Shown here piece after piece: positions 7,647 to 17,167 of a DNA stretch of 64,000 nt. Where the stretch lies: NCBI RefSeq assembly GCF_000495795.1, contig NZ_AWGD01000002.1, forward strand, positions 1 through 64,000. The letters are read 5' to 3'. Under the pieces are notes generated by a model, which saw only the letters and a program-made list of their open reading frames with translations, did no database searches and was not told the origin of the DNA. A program made the position numbers and the translations under genes. The stretch comes from Asticcacaulis sp. AC460. Its GTDB lineage: Bacteria; Pseudomonadota; Alphaproteobacteria; Caulobacterales; Caulobacteraceae. Every line of letters begins with the position of its first letter. The first letter of the stretch is position 1.

Positions 7647-8471
7647 ATGCCCCCTTCTTCCCTCCCTGCCGGTATGGGCCTGCGCGCACCGCACGTGGCG
7701 CAGATCGTTGAACAATGCCCGGCGGTCGGGTTTCTCGAAGTCCATACCGAAAACTATTTCGGCGGTGGCGCCCGGCTGAAAACCCTGGAGCGGCTGCGTG
7801 AGACATATCCCCTGTCCTTTCATGGCGTCGGCCTGTCGCTGGGCCGGGCCGACGGTCTCGACAAGGATCATCTGCGCCAGGTGGCGGCCCTGGTGAAGCG
7901 TTTCGATCCCATCCTGGTGTCGGAACACTTAAGCTGGTCGGCCTACAGCCATGTCGCCGTGCCCGACCTGCTGCCGGTGCCGTTCACCCATGAAGCGCTC
8001 ACGGTTTTTGCGCAGCATATCGATGAATTTCAACAACTTATAGGCCAGCAGGTGTTGATCGAGAACCCGTCCAACTATGTTGCTTTTGACGGGCTGGACT
8101 ATGACGAACCGGAATTCCTATCGCTGCTGGCGCAGCGGACCGGCTGCGGCCTGCTGCTGGACCTGAACAATATTTTCGTCAGCGCCCATAATCTCGGCCA
8201 CGATCCCCTAGTGTATCTGAAGGAACTCCGGGATCCCCAGGCGGTGCGGCAATATCACCTCGCCGGTCATATCCGGTCGGGCGACCTGCTGCTGGATACG
8301 CATGGCGCTACTGTCTGTGCGGAGGTATGGTCGCTGTACGACCGCGCGCTTGCGCAGTTCGGACACCGACCGACCCTGATCGAGTGGGACAGCGATATTC
8401 CGCCGCTTGATGTCTTGCTGGGCGAGGCCGCCCGTGCCGACCACCGTGCGAAGGTGCCGGCCCATGTTTGA
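7647..8471 (+). CDS. bufB1: DUF692/MNIO multinuclear iron oxygenase, bufferin maturase
   Basis: The 274-residue protein is a TIM-barrel MNIO (DUF692, the MbnB relatives). Conserved metal-ligand segments are visible in order: FHGVGLSLG, SEHLSWS, IENPSNY, LLLDLNN with a following SAHNLGHD, YHLAGH, DTHG and IEWDSDIP. MNIOs use two or three iron atoms to oxidise cysteine side chains in peptide precursors; the likely substrate is BufA1. The start ATG at 7647 follows the hairpin repeat. The 3' end overlaps bufC1 by 8 bp, so the two subunits are probably translated together. Cytoplasmic. Confidence 0.88.
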   Translation: MPPSSLPAGMGLRAPHVAQIVEQCPAVGFLEVHTENYFGGGARLKTLERLRETYPLSFHGVGLSLGRADGLDKDHLRQVAALVKRFDPILVSEHLSWSAYSHVAVPDLLPVPFTHEALTVFAQHIDEFQQLIGQQVLIENPSNYVAFDGLDYDEPEFLSLLAQRTGCGLLLDLNNIFVSAHNLGHDPLVYLKELRDPQAVRQYHLAGHIRSGDLLLDTHGATVCAEVWSLYDRALAQFGHRPTLIEWDSDIPPLDVLLGEAARADHRAKVPAHV

Positions 8472-9192
8472 CACCCGTTCCCTAAGCGATTTTCAGCGCG
8501 ATTTCCTGGACGCCGTGACGGCGGTAAAAGCGCCCGAGCATCCAGGTTTACGCGTCCATCACGACACCTGGTTCCTGGGTCTGATCGCCTGCCTCGAAGA
8601 CGTCTATCCGGCGGCAAAGGCGGTTTTGGGCGAAGAGGCGTTTCGGGCCTTCGCCCGCGACTACATCCACGGCCATCCCCAGCTTCATGGCGACCGTAAC
8701 CGCTATGGCGAAGAGTTTGCCGGCTTTCTGACGCGGCATCCGCACATGCCGGTGACCTGGCTGCCGGCCCTGGCGCGCTATGAGTGGGCGCTGCACCGGG
8801 CCGGTTGCGCCGACGATGCGCAAGCCTGCGGCTTCGAGGCATTGTTGGATCCGGACGCGTGCGTGAGCCTGCATCCGTCGGTGCAGCTGGTTCAGCTCGA
8901 TCATGATATCAAGGCGGCCTACGCCGCCGCCCTGGCCGGTGAAGCCCCGCCCGCAGTGCGCAGCCTGGTCTGCGACGCCCTGATCGGACGCGCCCCCGAC
9001 GACGAAATTTTGCACCTGTGCCTGGCCCCGCTCGAGGCCGAGTTCCTTCGTCTGGTGGTTCGCGAACAGTCGCTAATGACCGTACTCGACCACCTCAATC
9101 CCACCCCCGACGATCTTTCCTTGCTGCAGACGCTGCTTGCGCGGCTGGTGCAGCATGGACTGTTCGTTATTGCCCCGGAGACCTTGTCATGA
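8464..9192 (+). CDS. bufC1: DUF2063 partner protein of the MNIO, bufferin maturation
   Basis: The 242-residue product starts MFDTRSLSDFQRDFLDAV, the typical DUF2063 opening, and has its YPAAKAVLGEEAFRAFARDY and HGDRNRYGEEFAGFL segments. DUF2063 proteins, related to MbnC, act as recognition partners that hold the precursor for the DUF692 enzyme. The start at 8464 lies inside the bufB1 end. An upstream in-frame ATG at 8407 would extend deep into bufB1 and lacks family similarity. The stop codon overlaps the bufD1 start (TCATGA). Confidence 0.85.
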   Translation: MFDTRSLSDFQRDFLDAVTAVKAPEHPGLRVHHDTWFLGLIACLEDVYPAAKAVLGEEAFRAFARDYIHGHPQLHGDRNRYGEEFAGFLTRHPHMPVTWLPALARYEWALHRAGCADDAQACGFEALLDPDACVSLHPSVQLVQLDHDIKAAYAAALAGEAPPAVRSLVCDALIGRAPDDEILHLCLAPLEAEFLRLVVREQSLMTVLDHLNPTPDDLSLLQTLLARLVQHGLFVIAPETLS

Positions 9193-9620
9193 CCGCCCTT
9201 CTGACCGCCTATAATCAGTTCGAAACCCGCCTGCTCGGCCTAGGCTGGCTGAAAGGCCTGTCGCTTCTGGCCATCCGCATCTATCTGGCGCAGTTCTTCT
9301 TTTTCGCCGGCCTGACCAAGATCCAGAGCTGGTCGACGACCGTGGCGCTCTTCGCCGACGAGTACAAGGTGCCGGTCCTGCCGCCGGAACTGGCCGCGGC
9401 CATGGCGACGACGGCCGAGTTGAGCCTGCCGGTCTTGCTGGTCCTGGGCCTGTTGAGCCGGTTTGCGGCGGCGGGGTTGTTCGTCATGACCCTGGTGGTC
9501 ACGCTGTTTGTCTATCCGGACTATGCAGAGAACTACTTCCTGCTCCTGCTCAGCTTCGCCATCGTCGCCAATGGCGGCGGGCTGTTCAGCGTGGATCATT
9601 GGCTGGGGCGCAAGCGCTGA
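9189..9620 (+). CDS. bufD1: DoxX-family membrane protein of the bufferin operon
   Basis: The 143-residue protein has four hydrophobic spans and the DoxX signatures RIYLAQFFFFAGLTKI and FADEYKVPVLPPELAA. DoxX proteins are often the last gene of DUF2282/DUF692/DUF2063 operons; a role in peptide handling, quinone chemistry or metal stress has been suggested but is not settled. It overlaps bufC1 by 4 bp. Its stop TGA directly abuts the stop of convergent ruvB (TGATCA), so no terminator separates them. Confidence 0.85.
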   Translation: MTALLTAYNQFETRLLGLGWLKGLSLLAIRIYLAQFFFFAGLTKIQSWSTTVALFADEYKVPVLPPELAAAMATTAELSLPVLLVLGLLSRFAAAGLFVMTLVVTLFVYPDYAENYFLLLLSFAIVANGGGLFSVDHWLGRKR

Positions 9621-10655
9621 TCAGCTCTCGAACAGGTCGCCCGAAGCGGTCGGCGTTGCCGGTGGGGTCAGGCCCAGGTGCAGATAGGCCCGCGCGCACG
9701 CCATGCGACCGCGCTGGGTGCGCTGGATAAAGCCCTGCTGCAACAGGTAGGGTTCGATCATGTCCTCGACCGCGTCCCGGGCCTCGGCGATCGCCGCTGA
9801 CAGGGTTTCCAGCCCCACCGGCCCGCCGCCGTAGTTCTCGATCAGCGCCTTCAGGTAGCGCCGGTCGGAATGGTCAAGGCCGACCGGATCAACCTCCAGC
9901 CGCGCCAGGGCCTTGCCGGCGGCCTTCTTGTCGATCAAAGCCGTGCCATCGGCCGTCGCAAAGTCGCGCACCCGCCGCAGCAGCCGCCCGGCCACCCGGG
10001 GCGTACCGCGTGAGCGCGAGGCGATCTCCAGCGCGCCGTCTTCCGACAGGACGGCGCCCATCTTGCGCCCGGTGCCCATAACCACGCGGACGAGTTCTTC
10101 CGGCGTATAGAATTCCAGCCGCAACGGAATCCCGAACCGATCGCGCAGCGGCGTCGACAGCAGGCCCGCCCGCGTCGTGGCCCCGACCAGGGTGAAGGGC
10201 GCCAGGTCGATACGCACGGTGCGCGCTGCCGGCCCGTCGCCGATAATCAGGTCCAGGACATAGTCTTCCATGGCCGGATAGAGGATTTCCTCGACCGCCG
10301 GGTTGAGGCGGTGGATTTCATCGATGAACAGGACGTCGTTGGGTTCCAGGTTCGACAGGATGGCGGCCAGGTCGCCGGCCTTGGCCAGGACGGGGCCCGA
10401 GGTGGCGCGGAAGCCGACCCCCAGTTCGCGCGCGACGATCTGGGCCAGGGTGGTCTTGCCCAGGCCCGGTGGGCCGTAGAACAGGACGTGGTCGAGGGCT
10501 TCGCGGCGTTGCGCGGCGGCATCGACAAAGACCTTGAGATTGGCCTTCAGCGGCGCCTGGCCGACAAAATCGTCGAAGGTCTGGGGCCGCAAGGCGCGGT
10601 CCTGAGCCTTTTCCTCGTAATCGCCCTCGGATTCGCCCGACACTAATCTTGCCAT
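9621..10655 (-). CDS. ruvB: Holliday junction branch-migration ATPase RuvB
   Basis: The 344-residue AAA+ motor shows Walker A ([12 protein letters not shown]), Walker B/DEIH ([12 protein letters not shown]), sensor 1 (VGATTRAG), the [15 protein letters not shown] arginine region and a C-terminal winged helix ([15 protein letters not shown]). With RuvA it drives branch migration at Holliday junctions; RuvC cuts them. I chose ATG 10655 (MARLVSGE), which matches the family start; a GTG at 10661 would overlap ruvA. It is last in the ruvC-ruvA-ruvB operon. Confidence 0.97.
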   Translation of the reverse strand: MARLVSGESEGDYEEKAQDRALRPQTFDDFVGQAPLKANLKVFVDAAAQRREALDHVLFYGPPGLGKTTLAQIVARELGVGFRATSGPVLAKAGDLAAILSNLEPNDVLFIDEIHRLNPAVEEILYPAMEDYVLDLIIGDGPAARTVRIDLAPFTLVGATTRAGLLSTPLRDRFGIPLRLEFYTPEELVRVVMGTGRKMGAVLSEDGALEIASRSRGTPRVAGRLLRRVRDFATADGTALIDKKAAGKALARLEVDPVGLDHSDRRYLKALIENYGGGPVGLETLSAAIAEARDAVEDMIEPYLLQQGFIQRTQRGRMACARAYLHLGLTPPATPTASGDLFES

Positions 10656-10657
10656 AC

Positions 10658-11263
10658 TCACTTACCCAGATTTTTCAGTGCGGTACGAATGACTGCCGGC
10701 AGAGCGGCATCAGCGCCCAGGGTCTGTATCGCCGCCTCGACGGCCAGGCGGGCCTGGGTTTCCGAGATGCCGAGCCCGATCAGAGCGGCGACGCTTTCAC
10801 CATTGACCGAGGCTTTCAACGGTTCGGCCGGTTTCAGCGTTAGGGGCTCGAAGGTCGCCGTGGTCAGGGCCTTGCCCTTGAGTTCGACCACGATGCGCAG
10901 GGCCAGTTTCGGTCCGACCCCGTTGGCGCGCCCGACCGAGGCCTTGTCGTCATGGGCCACCGCCTGGGCCAGTTGCCCCGGCGTCAGTACATCGAGCACG
11001 GCCAGCGCCGCCTTGGGACCGACGCCCTGGACGGTCAGCAACGCCTGGAAGGCCTGGCGCTCGTCCTTGTTGAGAAAGCCGTACAGCCGCGTGCCGTCCT
11101 CGCGCGTCTGGCTTTCGATGTGGAGAATGACTTCGGTGTCGGGTTTCGGCATGGCCGCCAGGGTCCGCACGCCGCAGCGGACGATGTAACCGACCCCGCC
11201 GGCTTCAACGAGCGCGTCTTCATCGCCGGCTTCGAGCAGAGGTCCGCGCAGACGTCCGATCAT
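10658..11263 (-). CDS. ruvA: Holliday junction DNA-binding subunit RuvA
   Basis: The 201-residue protein has the RuvA N-terminal OB fold ([12 protein letters not shown]), tandem helix-hairpin-helix motifs ([16 protein letters not shown] and [17 protein letters not shown]) and a C-terminal three-helix domain that contacts RuvB. Length is normal. It overlaps ruvC by 4 bp (ATGA) and is followed at once by ruvB. Confidence 0.97.
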   Translation of the reverse strand: MIGRLRGPLLEAGDEDALVEAGGVGYIVRCGVRTLAAMPKPDTEVILHIESQTREDGTRLYGFLNKDERQAFQALLTVQGVGPKAALAVLDVLTPGQLAQAVAHDDKASVGRANGVGPKLALRIVVELKGKALTTATFEPLTLKPAEPLKASVNGESVAALIGLGISETQARLAVEAAIQTLGADAALPAVIRTALKNLGK

Positions 11264-11853
11264 GACGAAGCTCTTTTGTGCGCTAACGCTTCGCTCCTTG
11301 AGCGCAGTTCGGCGCCAGGAGCGCTCCGCGCGGTCAAGGCCAGCGTCTGTTTCAAACCGTTCATCTTGCGCTTGTGGGCATGGGTGACGGCGCAGGCCAG
11401 GGCGTCGGCGGCATCGGCCGGCAATCCGGCTTCCGACTTACCGGCCATCGGCAGCAGGCGTTTGATCATGAACAGAACCTGGTCCTTTTCGGCACGACCG
11501 GCCCCGACCACCGACTTCTTGATATCGAGCGCGGCATATTCCGCCACTGGCAACCCGGCCTTCGCCGGCGCCAGCATCGCCGCCGCCCGGGCATGGCCCA
11601 ACTTCAGGGTCGAGGACGGGTTCATATTGACGAAGGTTTCCTCGATAGCCGACTCGTCGGGCTGCCATTGCGCGATGACCGCGGTCACGCCTTCGAACAG
11701 GTTGAGTAGCCGTACGGCCAGGTCGTCGTCCTGGGGCGGTGCGATGACGCCATGCGCCACCCACGACAGGCGCGCGCCTTCGGCATCGATCACGCCCCAG
11801 CCCAGCCGGCGCAGGCCGGGGTCAAGACCGAGAATTCTAACTCTGTTCATCAT
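11260..11853 (-). CDS. ruvC: Crossover junction endodeoxyribonuclease RuvC
   Basis: The 197-residue nuclease has the RNase H-like fold motifs RILGLDPGLRRLGWGV, AIEETFVNMNPSSTLKLGHARA and ADAADALACAVTHAH, with the acidic catalytic residues in place. It resolves Holliday junctions. The protein carries a somewhat long C-terminal tail (after KMNGLKQT) rich in Ala, Arg and Ser. Two adjacent ATG codons (11853, 11850) could both start it. It is the first gene of the ruvCAB operon. Confidence 0.96.
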   Translation of the reverse strand: MMNRVRILGLDPGLRRLGWGVIDAEGARLSWVAHGVIAPPQDDDLAVRLLNLFEGVTAVIAQWQPDESAIEETFVNMNPSSTLKLGHARAAAMLAPAKAGLPVAEYAALDIKKSVVGAGRAEKDQVLFMIKRLLPMAGKSEAGLPADAADALACAVTHAHKRKMNGLKQTLALTARSAPGAELRSRSEALAHKRASS

Positions 11854-12064
11854 ATGTTCGATTTAGCCACATTTGGCGAAAGTGTCAGCAAGTTTTACAA
11901 AAAAGTCGCCGGAAGGCATAAAACACCGTTTGGCCGAAAAGTTGCACAACAGTCGCGGCGGCCGCCTTATTTCACCATTCCGGGACGGGATGAAGAAGTT
12001 AAGATTGCCATAACGCCAAAGCTGGGGTTAAGGTTTTATGAAGGTTACAGTAACGGGGGCCTGA

Positions 12065-13765
12065 ATGAGCAGCACGAATTCGACCCTGGAGGCCTATCCT
12101 CCGGCGAAACCGAAGATGACACCCTTTGTCGCCCTGGTTATCACGGCGCTGGTGGTGTGCGCCCTGGCCGCCATGCGCGGTGAAGCGCCGATCCTGACCA
12201 ACCGCCCGGACGACTGGTTCCTGTGGGTCCGCGCCGAAAAGGTGTGGGGTGGTATCTTTGCCTGCGCCGCCGTGTTCGCCGTCATCGGTCTGCTGGGTAT
12301 GGTACTGCGGCTGTTCTCCGGGCCGAAGAAGATCAAGGCCGAAAAGGCGCCGCGTCCTGAAAAGACGTCGCGCCGCGAAGCGCCCGTGGCGGCCCCCGTT
12401 GTGGCCGCGCCTGCCGCTGCCGTCGAAATGCCGTCCTATGTCCCCGACGCGCGCGAAGACCTCAACGTTCCGACCTCCGAAGGCCTGACCGTCATGCCGC
12501 AGCGCGACACCCGCGGCAGCCTGAAGTTCGACGCCCATCGCCTGAACGCCGTTTCGGCTGCGGCGGTCGAGGAAGAGGTGGTCACCGCGCCGCTGTTCGC
12601 GGAGGTTCATGTGGCCGAGATGCCGTCCCTGGAGCCGGCCATCTTCCATGACAATGCCTCGGATTCCTTTCTGAGCCAGACGCCCGCCGCTGCGCCGGGC
12701 TTCGACCCCAATGCCGCCCTGTCCGAAGCCCACGGCCTGCACGTTGTCCGCGCGGCGCCGGAAGGCGAAGGCGCCAAGGTCATTCCGATTCGCCCCGACA
12801 TCGCCGTACCGGCCCAGCCGGTCGCGGAGATGGTCGTCGAGACCCTGCCGGATCCCGTCGAGGCCGCCCTGCTGGCTGAGCCGACCGCGGCGCCACGTCC
12901 GGCGCCGCAAAGCGACATCCATGCCGTCATTTCGTCGGCCATGCGCTTTATCGATGCCGCCCCGGCCGAAGACGTAACGGCGCCCGTGGTCAATGGCGAG
13001 GCCGAGATTCGCCAGGCTGTCCAGACTGCCCTGTCGGTGTGGCCGGACGCCACCCGCGCCATCGCCGCCGATGAGCTGAGCGTTCGCGTATCGCATCTCT
13101 ATTATGACCGCGACGCCCACAGCCGCCGTATCTTCGACCTGATCGCTTCAGGCGATCTCAGCGCCGCCGCCAGCGCGCTGCAGGTCCATGCCGACGCCCT
13201 GGCCCAGGACGGCCACGCGTCGGCCGCCGCTGAACTGTGGCGCGTCTACGGCGCCCTGCATATGGGCCGCGACGACAGCCGGGCCATGACCGCCTATGCC
13301 CGGGTGTCCGAACTGGATCCGTCCGACGCCAACATCCACCTGTATCTGACTCGCCGCTACCAGATGGCCGGCGAGGCCGCCAAGCTGCCGCCGGTGATCG
13401 AGCGCGCCCTTGGCGTCATCAGCGATCCGGCCGTCCGCACGGAATTGCTGACGCCCTATGCCGAGTTGCAGATGAAGGCCGGCAATGTCGCCGCCGGCGC
13501 CGAAGCGCTGGAAGAACTGACCCGGCTGCACGAAACCACAGCCTATCTGAAGCCCGACGACATAGCCGCCCGCTCCTCGCACGCCATCACCCTGGCGCGG
13601 TTGGCCCAGGCGCGCGAAATGCTGGGCGCCTTCGATCTGGCCGGGCCGCTGTACAAGAAGGCTCACAAGGTGTTCGCCGACCTGTCGGCGCTGAAGCCGG
13701 AACATCCGGGGCTGAAGGCCATGGCCGACAACGCCGCGAAAGATGCCAGCCGGTTCGGCGCCTGA
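12065..13765 (+). CDS. Membrane protein with two N-terminal helices, low-complexity linker and TPR-like domain
   Basis: The 566-residue product has hydrophobic spans at about 19-37 (FVALVITALVVCALAAM) and 62-82 (IFACAAVFAVIGLLGMVL). A long Ala/Pro/Glu-rich linker, about 90-290, resembles the charged spacers of envelope or division proteins. The C-terminal 250 residues are helical repeats of TPR type (YARVSELDPSDANIHLYLTR and similar), suited to protein binding. I recognise no named family. The start follows AACGGGGGCCTGA. Topology puts the TPR region in the cytoplasm if the first loop is periplasmic. An assembly or scaffold role is inference. Confidence 0.75.
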   Translation: MSSTNSTLEAYPPAKPKMTPFVALVITALVVCALAAMRGEAPILTNRPDDWFLWVRAEKVWGGIFACAAVFAVIGLLGMVLRLFSGPKKIKAEKAPRPEKTSRREAPVAAPVVAAPAAAVEMPSYVPDAREDLNVPTSEGLTVMPQRDTRGSLKFDAHRLNAVSAAAVEEEVVTAPLFAEVHVAEMPSLEPAIFHDNASDSFLSQTPAAAPGFDPNAALSEAHGLHVVRAAPEGEGAKVIPIRPDIAVPAQPVAEMVVETLPDPVEAALLAEPTAAPRPAPQSDIHAVISSAMRFIDAAPAEDVTAPVVNGEAEIRQAVQTALSVWPDATRAIAADELSVRVSHLYYDRDAHSRRIFDLIASGDLSAAASALQVHADALAQDGHASAAAELWRVYGALHMGRDDSRAMTAYARVSELDPSDANIHLYLTRRYQMAGEAAKLPPVIERALGVISDPAVRTELLTPYAELQMKAGNVAAGAEALEELTRLHETTAYLKPDDIAARSSHAITLARLAQAREMLGAFDLAGPLYKKAHKVFADLSALKPEHPGLKAMADNAAKDASRFGA

Positions 13766-13931
13766 GAACAGAGAAATGCCGGTTCGGGGCGTAGGCGGTA
13801 TAAGCACGGATGAGTTTGGCTCATTTGGGCCAACAGCGCGCGGCTGCGTTTGAGCTAAAATTAGAGCGATCTTAATCGATTGCACGCTATGACGGGTACG
13901 GAAAGAGTTCGTACCGGAGTGGCGTTGTTTC

Positions 13932-14540
13932 ATGGAAGCTGAAGGTCAGGCCTGGCTTGAAGCGGCGCAGTTGCTGGTGATCGACGACGATCCCATCCTG
14001 CGCGAATTCGCCCATGCCCAGCTCTCCAGCCAAAAAGTCACCATCGAACTGGCCTGTCATGGCGGCGAAGGGTTGGCGCGCCTGCGCCAGGGCGGCATCG
14101 ACCTGGTGCTGGTCGATCTCGACATGCCGGTCATGGATGGCTTTGAGCTGATCCGCCAGGTGCGCGGCGATGAGGATTTGTGCGATCTGCCGATCGTGGT
14201 CATCACCGGCCGCGACGATATGAAGGCCATCGACCGCGCCTATGCCGCCGGCGCGACGGCCTTTGCCCAGAAGCCGCTGAACTGGAAGGTGCTGTCCTAC
14301 AAGCTGGCCTACATCCTGCGCAGCGCGCGCGAGGAAGACCGCATCCGCGCCAAGGCCAGGTCGCTGCGTCAGTTGGTCCGCGCCCAGGATGAGATCATCA
14401 GCCTGTATGAAGACGGCATGACGCGGCTGCTGCACACATTGCTGGACCAGGCGGCTCAGCCCGGCGTGGCACGACTGGCGGCGGAGCTGGAACGGCTGAA
14501 CCAGGCGATCCGCGACCAGGCGAGCAAACTCAGGGCCTGA
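13932..14540 (+). CDS. Response regulator receiver protein with helical C-terminus
   Basis: The 202-residue product has a complete receiver domain: acidic pocket D18-D20, phosphoacceptor D62 in LVLVDLDMPVMDG, the switch threonine in VVITGRDD and the lysine in FAQKPL. After about residue 130 it continues as a charged, probably coiled-coil helical region (LVRAQDEIISLYEDGMTRLL) with no DNA-binding or enzymatic domain. Such proteins signal by protein contact, for instance in phosphorelays. No histidine kinase lies nearby, so its partner is unknown. Confidence 0.88.
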   Translation: MEAEGQAWLEAAQLLVIDDDPILREFAHAQLSSQKVTIELACHGGEGLARLRQGGIDLVLVDLDMPVMDGFELIRQVRGDEDLCDLPIVVITGRDDMKAIDRAYAAGATAFAQKPLNWKVLSYKLAYILRSAREEDRIRAKARSLRQLVRAQDEIISLYEDGMTRLLHTLLDQAAQPGVARLAAELERLNQAIRDQASKLRA

Positions 14541-14592
14541 TAAGCGGGGTCTGAATACCGTTTCTTAAGCGATTCATTTCAAGCGTGGCGTC

Positions 14593-14940
14593 ATGCCCAT
14601 ATCCCCCGCCCTGTCCACGATCCTGCTGCTGGTTGCGTCCAACATCTTCATGACGTTTGCCTGGTACGGCCATCTCAAGTTCAAGATGGAAAAGCTTTGG
14701 GTGGTGATCCTGGTGTCGTGGGGCATCGCCTTTTTCGAATACTGCCTGATGGTGCCGGCCAACCGGATCGGCTACGGCACCTTTTCGGCGGCGCAGCTCA
14801 AGACCATCCAGGAGGTCATTACCCTGGTCGTGTTCGTGCTGTTTTCGTGGCTATATCTCGGCGAAGCGCTGAAATGGCAGACCGCGGTCGGGTTCACGCT
14901 GATCGCCTGCGGTGCGGGCTTCGTGTTCTACAAGCCATGA
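14593..14940 (+). CDS. DUF486 (DMT superfamily) small membrane protein
   Basis: The 115-residue protein has four hydrophobic spans and the DUF486 hallmarks NIFMTFAWYGHLKF, WGIAFFEYCLMVPANRIGY and the C-terminal FSWLYLGEALKWQTAVGF. The family belongs to the drug/metabolite transporter superfamily, but substrates are unknown. It stands alone 52 bp after the response regulator, with no evident functional tie. Confidence 0.9.
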   Translation: MPISPALSTILLLVASNIFMTFAWYGHLKFKMEKLWVVILVSWGIAFFEYCLMVPANRIGYGTFSAAQLKTIQEVITLVVFVLFSWLYLGEALKWQTAVGFTLIACGAGFVFYKP

Positions 14941-15076
14941 TCAGAATACAGTGCGCCGGGTGGCGAACTTGGTGGTCGACCAGGCGACACAGGAGTCGAA
15001 GCGGCGAATGGCCGGCGACGAAATAGTATTGCATGACATGGGGATCGGCGATCCGTCGTTGAAAACCAGGTAGCGA

Positions 15077-17167
15077 TCAGCGTGTAAACGCCATGGCATT
15101 GCCGCCGTCGACGTTCAGAATATTGCCGGTCGACTTCGACGCCGCCGGCGAGGCCAGGAAGATCACCGCTTCCGCCACGTCCTCGGGGAAGACCGAACGT
15201 TTCAGCAGGCTGCGGTTGCGGTAGAAATCCTCGAGCTCGGCGTCGTCCAGGTTATAGGCCGCCGCGCGTTCGGCCCGCCAGGCGCCGTTCCATATCTGCG
15301 AACCGCGGATGACGGCGTCCGGATTGACGACATTGACCCGGATGCCATGCGGCGCGCCTTCGACCGCCAGGCAGCGCGCCAGGTGCAGCTCCGCCGCCTT
15401 GGCCGAGGAATAGGCCGAGGCATTGACCGACGGCGCCAGGGCGTTTTTCGAGCCAACGAAGACGATCGAGCCGCCCAGTGGTTTCATCGCCTTGAAGGCT
15501 TCGCGTACGGCCAGGAAATAGCCATCACTCAGGACCGCGAAATTGCGCCGCCACAGGTCCAGCGAGGTGTCTTCGATCGCTGCGGCCGAGGCGATGCCGG
15601 CATTGGCAACGAACAGGTCGACCCCGCCGAATTGGGTCGCGGCATAGGTAAAGGAGTCCAGCACGGCGGCTTCGTTGGTGACGTCGGCCTCGTAAGCGCG
15701 AACGCGATCGGCGGAATGGGCCGCGCTGAGATCGGCGCGCAGGGCTTCAAGCCGGCCACCGTCGATGTCGGTGAGGACGACATGCCCACCGCGTTGCAGG
15801 ACAGCTTCGGCGATGGCGCGGCCGATACCGCCGGCCGCGCCGGTGATATAGGCGACCTGGCCGGCAAACAGGCCGGGCTTGGGCTGGCGCTTAAGCTTGG
15901 CCTCCTCCAGTTGCCAGTATTCGATGTCGAAGGCTTCCTGTTCCGGCAGGGCGGTATAGCGGTCGAGCGCTTCGGCGCCGCGCATCACCTGGATGGCGTT
16001 GGTATAGTATTCGGCGGCAATGCGCGCCGTGGCCTTATCGGCGGCGAAGGTGATCATGCCGTGGCCCGGTATCAGGACCACGACCGGATTGGCGTCACGG
16101 ACCGGAGGGCTGTCGGGGCGCCGGCAGCGGTCGTAATAGGCCCGGTAGCCCTCGCGGTAGGCGTCCAGCGCCGCATCGATGGCGGCGCCATCGGCATCGG
16201 CGGCCAGGACCAGCGGCCGGATCTTGGTGCGCAGGAAGTGGTCGGGGCAGGAGGTGCCCAGCGCCGCCAGGCGGTCGAGATCGTGGGAACAGACGAAGTC
16301 GAGCACGGCGGGGCTGTCGTCGACATGAACCAGTTTAAGCCGGTCGGCGCTGAGTTTGGCGCGCAGGGCCGGGGTCAGGCGGGCGAACAGGGCGGAACGG
16401 TCGGCCGGCGTGTGGGGACGGATCTTGACGCCGCCAAAGGTCGGCCTGCCGGCGGCGCGAACATCGATGAAGTCCCTGGCGCGGCGGATCAGGTCGAGAC
16501 TGTTGCGATAACAGGCCTCCGACGTATCGCCCCAGCAGATCAGGCCGTGGCCGGCCATGACCATGCCGCGCCAGTGCGGGTTGGCCGCGGCAGCGTCGCG
16601 GATGCGCAGGCCCATGTCGAAACCCGGACGCTGCCAGCCGATCCAGCCGACACTGTCGCCATAGATCAGGTGCGTCAGGCGTTCAGAGTCGTGCGCCGCG
16701 GCGATGGCGATGACGGCATCGGGATGCAGGTGATCGACATGGGCATGGGGCAGGAAGGCATGCAGCGGCGTGTCGATGCTGGCCGGACGCGGATTGAGGC
16801 CGAAGCCGCAATGGGGCAGCAGGTCGACCATCTCGTCTTCGTGGACCAGGCCGCGATAGCGCTTTTCGAGGCCGCGCGCCCGGTCGAGATACAGGGTCGA
16901 GAAACCGTCCAGCTTCATCGAACCGAGATCACCGCCCGACCCCTTGACCCACAGGACCTCGACCGGTTCACCGGTCAGCGGGTCAGGCTGGATGATCTTG
17001 GCCGAGGTGTTGCCGCCGCCGAAATTGGTGACGGTCGCATCACGGCCCAGCAGGTTGGAGCGATAGAGCAGGCTTTGCGGCGGCGTCAGGGTTGCATGGT
17101 GAGCATCGTCCCACACCGCGCCGTCCTGCGTACGGACCTCCATCGGTGTCACCTGCGACACGCCCAT
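15077..17167 (-). CDS. rhaD: Bifunctional rhamnulose-1-phosphate aldolase / lactaldehyde dehydrogenase
   Basis: The 696-residue fusion has an N-terminal class II aldolase (about 1-400) with zinc-site histidines in HAFLPHAHVDHLHPD and MAGHGLICWG. A C-terminal short-chain dehydrogenase (about 425-696) has the nucleotide motif ITGAAGGIGRAIAEA and the catalytic ASAYSSAKAAE (YxxxK). Known homologues cleave L-rhamnulose-1-phosphate to dihydroxyacetone phosphate and L-lactaldehyde and oxidise the aldehyde to lactate. I use ATG 17167, just after GGTTGGGG; a TTG at 17197 is possible. Divergent from the kinase gene across a region with repeated operator-like motifs. Cytoplasmic. Confidence 0.9.
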   Translation of the reverse strand: MGVSQVTPMEVRTQDGAVWDDAHHATLTPPQSLLYRSNLLGRDATVTNFGGGNTSAKIIQPDPLTGEPVEVLWVKGSGGDLGSMKLDGFSTLYLDRARGLEKRYRGLVHEDEMVDLLPHCGFGLNPRPASIDTPLHAFLPHAHVDHLHPDAVIAIAAAHDSERLTHLIYGDSVGWIGWQRPGFDMGLRIRDAAAANPHWRGMVMAGHGLICWGDTSEACYRNSLDLIRRARDFIDVRAAGRPTFGGVKIRPHTPADRSALFARLTPALRAKLSADRLKLVHVDDSPAVLDFVCSHDLDRLAALGTSCPDHFLRTKIRPLVLAADADGAAIDAALDAYREGYRAYYDRCRRPDSPPVRDANPVVVLIPGHGMITFAADKATARIAAEYYTNAIQVMRGAEALDRYTALPEQEAFDIEYWQLEEAKLKRQPKPGLFAGQVAYITGAAGGIGRAIAEAVLQRGGHVVLTDIDGGRLEALRADLSAAHSADRVRAYEADVTNEAAVLDSFTYAATQFGGVDLFVANAGIASAAAIEDTSLDLWRRNFAVLSDGYFLAVREAFKAMKPLGGSIVFVGSKNALAPSVNASAYSSAKAAELHLARCLAVEGAPHGIRVNVVNPDAVIRGSQIWNGAWRAERAAAYNLDDAELEDFYRNRSLLKRSVFPEDVAEAVIFLASPAASKSTGNILNVDGGNAMAFTR

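Noticed and set aside
11752-12183. A 143-codon forward frame between ruvC and the TPR protein gene
   Set aside because: It begins antisense to ruvC and ends inside the next gene in another frame; no ribosome site or domain.
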